NCBI GenBank assembly: GCA_020650975.1
Contig: JAIPMN010000699.1
Coordinates: 6,994 to 31,764 of the forward strand
Length of the DNA stretch: 24,771 nt
Direction: 5' to 3'
Source of the DNA: Apostichopus californicus
Lineage: Eukaryota; Echinodermata; Holothuroidea; Aspidochirotida; Stichopodidae
Shown here: one piece after another, positions 11,901-20,900 of the stretch
How the letters are laid out: each line of letters opens with the position of its first letter
How positions within the stretch are numbered: position 1 is the first letter of the stretch
The notes under the pieces: generated by a model
What the model saw: the letters and a program-made list of their open reading frames with translations, nothing else
The model's database searches: none
What the model was told of the DNA's origin: nothing
Translations under genes and position numbers: made by a program

Positions 11901-14900
11901 ACATAAGGTTAAGAATGATTCCAATAACTGTGTCAAGTTTTGTTTTTGTTTTATTGAAAACCGTTTGGAATATCTCCTTTATAATCAAACCAACGAGGCC
12001 ACGAGCATTCATGAGTTACATGAAGACAGGAAGATACCAAATCAATCAGGGTCTATTTCCATGACAACTAGAACAGCAACACTCTTACATATATTACATC
12101 ATCTCTTGCTGCAATGTGTATGCATAAAAGGCACTTATCAAGTTGTCTTCTTTTGTAACTTACTTTGTGACATTTTAAATGGGCATATTTAATACCACAT
12201 GACAATATAGCTATAACCTAGTTACTTTCATTAGTATGGGTATCGTTACAGGTAAACATGATTATATACACCCACAACTTTAATTAGTATGGGTATCGGT
12301 ATACATAATTATATAGATCCACCACTTAAGTTAGTATGGGTATCATTACACATATACATGATATATAGACCAACCACTTTAATTAGTATGGGTATCCTTA
12401 TACATGATCATATAGACCAACCACTTTAATTAGTTTAGGTATCGTTATATACATGATATATAGACCAACCACTTTAATTAGTATAGGTATCGATATACAT
12501 ATACATGATATATAGACCCACCACTTTAATTAGTTTGGGTATCATTATACATGATTGTATAGACACACCACTTTAATTAGTATGGGTATCGTTATACATG
12601 ATTGTATAGACCGACCACTTTAATTAGTATGGGTATCGTTATACATGATTACATAGACCCACCACTTATATTAGTATGGGTATCGTTACACGTATGCATG
12701 ATTATATAGACCCACTATAGACCCAATATACAGTGAAAGAGCTGGTTGCGTAGAACAGGTAGCATTCGCCCATTAAAAGCCCCACTGACTTTACTGGAAG
12801 GCCTATAAAAGGGATCTCAAATTGCCTCAATTGACCAAATTTTTGCACCACATGTACTTCCATTCATCCTCTTCAACATACATTAAGCCACAAAAAAAAA
12901 ACAGATCCTGATTGATAACATAATCAAGAAAGATGTTCTCCTGCTGCATTTTGGCCCATTTACTGAAGGAGGACTTCCGGGCAGATTAATATAGACTCTA
13001 ATAGGAGTATGCCAACTTCATACCTCATCTGTCACAGTGGCCACTTGAGCCCTCTGTGGAAGAGACCAAATAAAAAAACCCAAATCTTTGGTAAATAGGT
13101 GTCACCCATAGTACATAGTGATGTTATGGAAATTAATGTCTATGTGGGAGGAGGATAGGGAGAAAATTTGAAGTTGATTCTGTTTGGTAAGTTGCATTGC
13201 CATACGTACATACAGCATCTACATGGTGGTAAATATAATATAATAAAATGTCTTAGAATGTAAATACATCTAACCTTTTAAAAGGTAGAACATTTTGTAT
13301 GCTGTCTTAGAAAGTGCTGTTCAATTTTAGGCTATTAAAGGCATTTAGGCTCTGTATACACAGGCCTTAAACTTCACAATGCTTTTTAAGAAATCTATTT
13401 CCCACTTTTTACACATCAGTGAAGGACTGTATAGGTTTTGATGTTTATGTTCTTAACAATGTCTACTGACAGAAAATCAAATACAGGTGCCTTTTTTCTA
13501 CTGGCTGACAACAGTCAATAGCCTGAATTTCGAGGCCTCATACAGTATTATACCACAGAGACAAGGGCAAAGCAGAAACACCCCAGGCATGGTTTGTAGG
13601 CCAATATGTGATGATATTGCAGTTGACATGAAAGATTGATTATTGATAGATTTTCCAATCTTGCAATGTGTTGTTTCTTCATCCTAACCTGGTTATGTAG
13701 TCTCTGTACTGATTACAGTGATCATAGCATAGCAATGGAGAAGTGTCAGACATGGATATGAGACTGAAAGCATTTTGGATTAAATCTTAATAAATTATAA
13801 ACAAACCATTAAAGGTTGACAATGGACTTAATAACAGGCTTATGGAGACAAATGAAAAGACATTTGGGGCAGCGCCTGTTTCCATTTACTCATCTAATCC
13901 TTCAGCCACTTCTCTATGACATATCATAATTCTGACGAAACATTTGAAAGTGATAGAAAAAAGACGAATAGTTTCCCTCACCTTAATTCTGGCATTACTT
14001 TCCTGTTTTTGAAGGGAACAAAAGGAATGATGTCTCAATGAAATTACTATAACTTTCATGGTGTATTTATCTTTATTATTGTATATAAAGCATTTTGTTG
14101 GTAAGAGTGTTGATTTGCTCAATCTTTGCAAATGGGTTAAAAACTGTGGAAAAATCATCTAGTGTAATTAGGAAACATGTTAGTGCTGACAGAGATGACC
14201 TTCATTGGCCATAGGGAATAGTATCAGGTTGTGTGTGTGTTTAGATTGGTATGCAGAATATGATGGCCAGGTTGTGTGTGTGCTTATATTGGTATGCAAA
14301 ATTGAGGGTAAATTAAATTCTGAAGTTATTAATGTCCATGTAATATGGCTGACAAAAACAGAAAAAGGTAGTTTCTCACTCACCTCATGGCTTCTGGCGG
14401 CAAAATTCTGTTTAAAAAATAAAAGTTAAAAGTGTCGTTAAATGTTAAAAGTGTTAGTCTGATATCATGTAAAGTATTAACCTAAATCTAAAGCATTTTA
14501 AGAGAAGGCAAAGATGAACAATTAAATGCTGAAAATTATATCCACATTTCATCCAACGATTAAAGCATGACTTTAGGAAACTACAGTAATTTTATATGTT
14601 GTTAACCGTTAAGATAAACACTGCCATATATAACACTGTCCTAGGTTGTATCCAGGTTGTGTCCATGTTGTATCTTAATACACTACGTTCAATTCTTGAA
14701 GAAATGACCATTTAAACCCTTGAGGTTCCTCAAAGTGAATGGACTATAACAAAGTGCACCGACCATTAGGTGAGTTCCTCAGATGCAACACAAAAAAACT
14801 CAATGGTAGGTGATGCAACTGTTATGGCTCCCTTTTATTGGTTGAGTTATTAGAATTGATAAAACAATGGATTAACATTCCCTTTAATTAGCCTGCACTG

Positions 14901-17900
14901 ATAATTAAGCCAATGTTATATCATCAAAATTAATCACCGCCTAATGTCATCCTTTTAAAGCAGATAAGTTTGATTTCATAACATTTTTTTTTTTTTCACT
15001 TTCATCCTGATTCATTTCAAATATTGTAGAGCAATGGCACATATGTATATATATATACAAACACTATTAAAGTATCTCATTGGAATTATATATCTTCAAC
15101 AATGCAATTAAGTTATCTTCAAGCAATTCACAAAAACAACTTCAATTCAGATTCTCACATGTAGAGAAGACTCAGAATACAATTCTTGTGTAATGTGTGA
15201 TTTGTCTTGTTGTTTTGTTTTGCAAATTTTTTGAGAAAAGAAACGAAAAAAAAGACCAGAACTACTGAGGAAGGTAATATGGCATCAAAAAGTATATTGG
15301 CATGTTGGCCTGGACCATTTTTGGCGGCTTTTAACTTTGATTCTTTTCTTTTTTAACATTAATTTATCAAAGAGCTGAAAGACTTCTCTTACCTCGGTTG
15401 ATAAGCCCTGAATTCAATTGAAGGAATACAAAATAGGTTAAAAAAACAAATATTGAGAACGTGTCAGTCTTTGTGGTAAACATGACTTTATTTCATTGTT
15501 AACTTGACCAGCTATGAGAGGATAGACTGGGAACTTAAGCTATGATAGAAATACAGCTACTAGTTCAATGAAACAATGATACAATTATTATTGGATTGAA
15601 AATAAGGATCAATAATGGCCTTTTATTGTAGATTTTTTATTTTATAGAATTTTTAAATGAACTTCAGATTTCAGATGAGACTTGAGTTGAAAGACATGCA
15701 GAGAATTATTTTCTTAATTTATATAAAAATTAATTAATTGTCACTTGTACAATTAACAAGTACAGAACATTTGATGTTACTGGGTCAATGTGATACAAAA
15801 GTCCACGTCAGTTTTGCGTGTGTGAAGTGGACTTAAGTCGGCTGTAGGGCTCTGGATGAGATACATTACTTTGCTACATTTGAAGGCTACACTTGGTGTC
15901 CACTATTTTACCAATAATTCCTTCTTTTATTTGGTCAAGTTATTATTTAAGGACCCACTTGGAAGCCCTGATGGACCCACTTGGTGTACTAACCTTTAAA
16001 CAATTAGGATGCTCGGATGAGATGTTCTTGACAAAACAGACCCAACTGTCTGACTTCTACCAAGAACGAAAGAAAAAACAAAACAGAACTTTAGATTAAA
16101 ATTTCATGACAAATTTTAAGCCTGAACAGTGGTCATTCAAGCAGCATTTTGCCTAATATGTTATAATAATACTCACAATGATTAACTTAACTTCCTCCAA
16201 TCCAAATAATGGAGGTTCCTATACCAGCCCCCCCCCCATCCCCCACCCTACACTGACTACACTGTATACTTAGAGTACTATATAAATGTTAAGAGCTTAA
16301 AGGTATGTTGTATTGGCCCCAAATATGCTAGATATTCAAATATGGTCACCTTTGGTCAAAATTCTTTGTATGTATTTATTACAACCTTCGAGGAATTTTT
16401 CCTCACTGGGACATTCAGTCATCTTGTGTGTTCCTTAAAAATGTCTGAGAACAATTTGGAGAGTAAAGACCTCCAGGAAAGTACTTTTTGAAAACTTCTA
16501 GCAATTATAGCGTGCTATATAACCTATACTGGTTATCTTTAAAGTCTCAAAAATGAGACCAGCTTCCAACTGTAATCACTTCATTCTTAAAAACAGGCTT
16601 TCTGTTGCAGATAAGTAGTATTTTTTTATATTTTTTAATATCTATTTCTGTCTTATTTTTAGCTATCTAACCTTGCATGCCTACCATAACCTCAACATGA
16701 TAATGTGTATATATGTAATCAACTGCATTATAAAAACACAATTAAAGAATATTGCGTAAGAGATCTGTGCCCTTGACAAAGGTATATGCCCTTGACAAAA
16801 CATAACTCAAACACTATTTGCAACTATATTCACAGTAAATTTTTCTGTATACCCGGAATTTTCTGTAAAATTTTCTGTAAAATTTTCTTAAAAATTTCTG
16901 TATATAGACGGAGCGTATAGCCTAGTGGTTAACGCCGGCGTCTCCCAGTCATGAGATCCCCGGTTCGATTCCCACCAACAGCAATGTGTGTTGTCTGGCA
17001 AGGGTGTTGTTCAATAACAACTTCCCGACATGGACGTTAAATGGATGTGTGCCGAGAGATTGGCTTCGGTCAGCTTGCGAGTCTATAGGCCTCCATGGCT
17101 TCTTTCGCGAGTTCCTGCTTGCGGGAAGATCACATATACATACATACATGTATACATACATACCCTAGACTCTCCACTCATGTAAGCATATCAATATACA
17201 GAATGGTAAAACAAGTCCTTACTGCAAAATGCTCCTGTCCAGATACTTTTGTGAAAGACTTGGTTGTACTATTTGCTACACTGATGTAACTTTCCTGTGG
17301 GTACATTAATGAAAGCTCAGTATAATACGAGTAGTCGATGGTGTAAGGTTCTGTTGGAACTAATACGTTAGCCTGAAACAAGAAGAAAAGCATATATATC
17401 AGTGATTACATATGAAAATGTTTTAAATGAATCGGTCGTATAAAATTCGACCATACCAAACAGCTCACAGTTACTCGAGCTAACATTGCATTGAAAGAAG
17501 GAAAAAAACATCTCAATTAAGTTACAAATATACATGTATTTGTCTTCCAGAACTTTAAGAGACTGCTCCACCCAAATATATGATAAATATTCTAGCTTGT
17601 TCTGTTATTTCTATACGGTTGAAGTCCTGCAGTTATCAAATTTTATTTAAAATATTGTTTAACCCAAGAAAAAAGAACATAATATGCTACACTTTGTTCA
17701 TCTACCTACTGTAACCTATGAACTTGGTAATTCTTTGAGCACACTGCCTAATAGCCATCAGGAGATATTCAACTTAACTAAGTTCCTTGGATTGTACCTA
17801 CGATTCAACCGCAAGGAATTCCATTCAAAGGCAGCAGTAATTATAGCCTTTTGACTTTTCAAATATATTTCAATCTTTCGTCATTTGTTCAATTTTTTAT

Positions 17901-20900
17901 AAAAATTAAAAATTAAATTTATCTTTATGTCCTTTATTCTTAAAACAAAAAATGTTAACAGGAAATGGGATGAACGCAGTTATGCCGTGTATGTCTCATA
18001 TTTTTCACACAAGAAAATGGATAAACTTGCCCAGAAATTAAAACAAATTTCTCAAATAGATCTTTTTGTTGACGCCTAGCTGAGCCTCTGCAGTGTTTGC
18101 TGCTCTTGGTTTAGCACTGCGGTTCCCTATCTTACATCTGGAACTCCGCCCACTCTATCTCTCTCTCTTCCGACTCTACTCCTACTAATTAGCTCCCCTG
18201 TTATCGGTCTCCAGTCAAGTTATGCATAGAACAAGTTATGCATATGAAACTGCTATAATAATGGGAAGCCCAACAGGAGGGACCTTCCCGAATGAACTCA
18301 ATACACCTCGTGACCAAGAGTCAACTGCGAGTCAGCGAGTGTCGGACAGATAATTAAGGCCTCTGAAAGTGGGGTGTCGGAAAGAACGAAGAGATTTGCT
18401 GACTTCTGCAAATGTTTCGCCCTCTCTAAATACCGTTAAAGGGACCTCACTTGGCACCAGAAATTTTACTCACTAAAAGTGGATGAGTTATGTCAGCTAG
18501 GACAAAGTCTAAGGGTTTGGTTCTTAGCTAAAAAGGCTGGGTCAGGAAACAGGCAAACTCCATGAGCATCAAACCAGAAACACATTTAAGTATTTTGTGA
18601 TTATGATGCCTTGTTTAATATAGATTCTGTTTCTTAAGGTGAAAATTAGGAAATTCTGAAGGCATGTCCACACAACTATTGCATATCCCTCAAAACACAG
18701 CTCGGCAAACTAAGGCCACATCTCCTTTACAAGAGGGAACAATTTCGCGGAACTGTTAAAAAGCGAGTGTGTTGCTGCAAGCATCTAAACACAAATTTCA
18801 TGTGCATGATCAAAGACATTGAAAAGTCAAAGGAGACTTTATAGACAGTGTGTCATAAAGATGGAGAACTTAGGTCTGAGATGTCTCTTGCAATAAGCTG
18901 CAGGAACTTCCAGGAAGCCCCAACAACATTACCAAGTTACTGCACGGTCAAAAATAGATGCATTTACAGGAAAGAGAGCACATTAAAGAAAACACTTAAA
19001 ATGCGCATCTTAAAATCCCTCTACAAGAACACACAATTCTAAAGTCATCATAGACCCTACTGTAGCTGCTATCACACTGTGTAACATATGGAAGTCAATG
19101 TCATCTGAAATAATATATTGATGTACCAATTAAAGAATTTTAGTTTCTTCTATCTGTTTTCATTTATTTATTATATTATTTTATATTTGCTTCAATATTT
19201 GAGCAGATACAATTATATCCATATGCAAACAGTAACAGACTTTGCTAAAAATCCACAGATACTGTAAGGCAGAAATTTAACCCCAATGGATTATGTACAA
19301 TAAAGTTAAAATATGACAATAATACGACTGATTATAGTGGAATGCAGCATGATGGTAGACTTACAAAATTCACTTTCTGACCATACATTTCTTCACATTG
19401 GGTGTAACGTAGCATCCAGCCTAATGTGTACTCAAGAGTTACATTTTCCTTATCGTCTCCTATCTTCACAGCTTGGCTAGTGTCTGGATATGAATTAAAG
19501 CAAAATAATTGTACTAAAACCAACAAATAATGCAGAATAAGTTTGACATGTGGAATTCAATAGTGATGGCATTTACTACACTACAACAATAGACAACATG
19601 TACCTTATACTGTATATGGAGTGATTTATGCTTAAGGGGCAATCTTCACCCACTTACCCACCCACCTCTTCCTCTCTCCCCCCACCTTTATAAAAGGCAC
19701 CTCTGGGGACTCCCCCTTATAAAAAGCACCTCTGGGGACATTTTTCATCCTCAGTCCCCTCAATTAAAGCCTGTGGAACTCAATTCCAGAACATGTAAAA
19801 ATCTTCAATACTGTGAACGGTTTCAAATCATCTCTCAAAACGTATCTTTTCACCAAAGCATATAGGTTAATATAATTGTTATTATTATGTTTAGCGCTAC
19901 AAGAATTATTTCATAGTTTTTTTGGCGCTTTATAAAAATTGTGTATAATTATTATTATTATTATCAAGATTATCCAGCTAAGATATCCTCAAGATGGCCA
20001 CTGTTAACTTGCAGTTAATGATACAAGATCTTAACAACCAAATGTCAACCCATTACCTTCTTGGCTATGGGAGTATGGGAACTTATATATTGGTGTGAAT
20101 TGCTTTTCTGTGACATTGGCTAAACTCCCATGACTGTGATGTCATGTCCATGTACAGTACAGGTCTCTTAGATAACCAGGTTGTTATGCTAGCAGGGAAA
20201 GTTTGAAGATTAAAGCTGATCAACCAATGTACACTTTTGTCACCATAAGATTAATGAACAAGTATAGTTTAGTGATTTCATTTGGTTCTCAACATTTCAT
20301 CACCCTGATACTTGTTGATTAATATTCATATTTTAATCACATGTAGAACAAAAATGTTTTTTGTGGGGGGGATTCAATAATTTGTTCTTCATACCTTAAC
20401 AATACATCAAACATAATAGACAAGCAAACTGTCAAATTTATGTATTGTGTATATTATGGTTATATAAAATTTGATTTATTACTTATACAGTAGTTTAAAA
20501 ATTAGTGTATAAGTAATAAATCAAATTTTATAACGAAAACTTACCATCAGAAATGTCATCTTGTACAACAGAAATCTTGACTGTTGTTTTAGCAAATAAG
20601 CTCTTGGTCAGACCTTTATAAGTCTGTAAGAAAATTGAAATTAATTTCTTTTTGTCTTTGAATTTTTAACAATTAGAGACATTTTTGCTCCCTTCAACAT
20701 ATATCTTGATCATCAACCCGGAATAAACCCAAGAATAGTATATATGTTACTTAGTACCTGTAATCATACAGTAGGTAAGGATAGCTGACCAGTGCAATGG
20801 TTCAAATTAGTTCTCTTTTTGTTAAATTAAATGTAGATAATCAGACAAATACAACACACAATTTACACCGATGCATCCTCATCTGATTTACTGGTTAAAA

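Noticed and set aside
16162..16198. A further 18-nt microexon (EVKLII) before GTGAGT near 16178
   Set aside because: The donor is fair, but the acceptor lacks a pyrimidine tract and nothing else supports it.
16905..16980. Functional tRNA gene
   Set aside because: Box A and B are present but the stems do not pair well, and a SINE body and simple-repeat tail follow.
19365..19477. Alternative exon 3 acceptor at CACTAG
   Set aside because: It would shift the frame relative to exon 2; ATCCAG at 19484 keeps phase 1.
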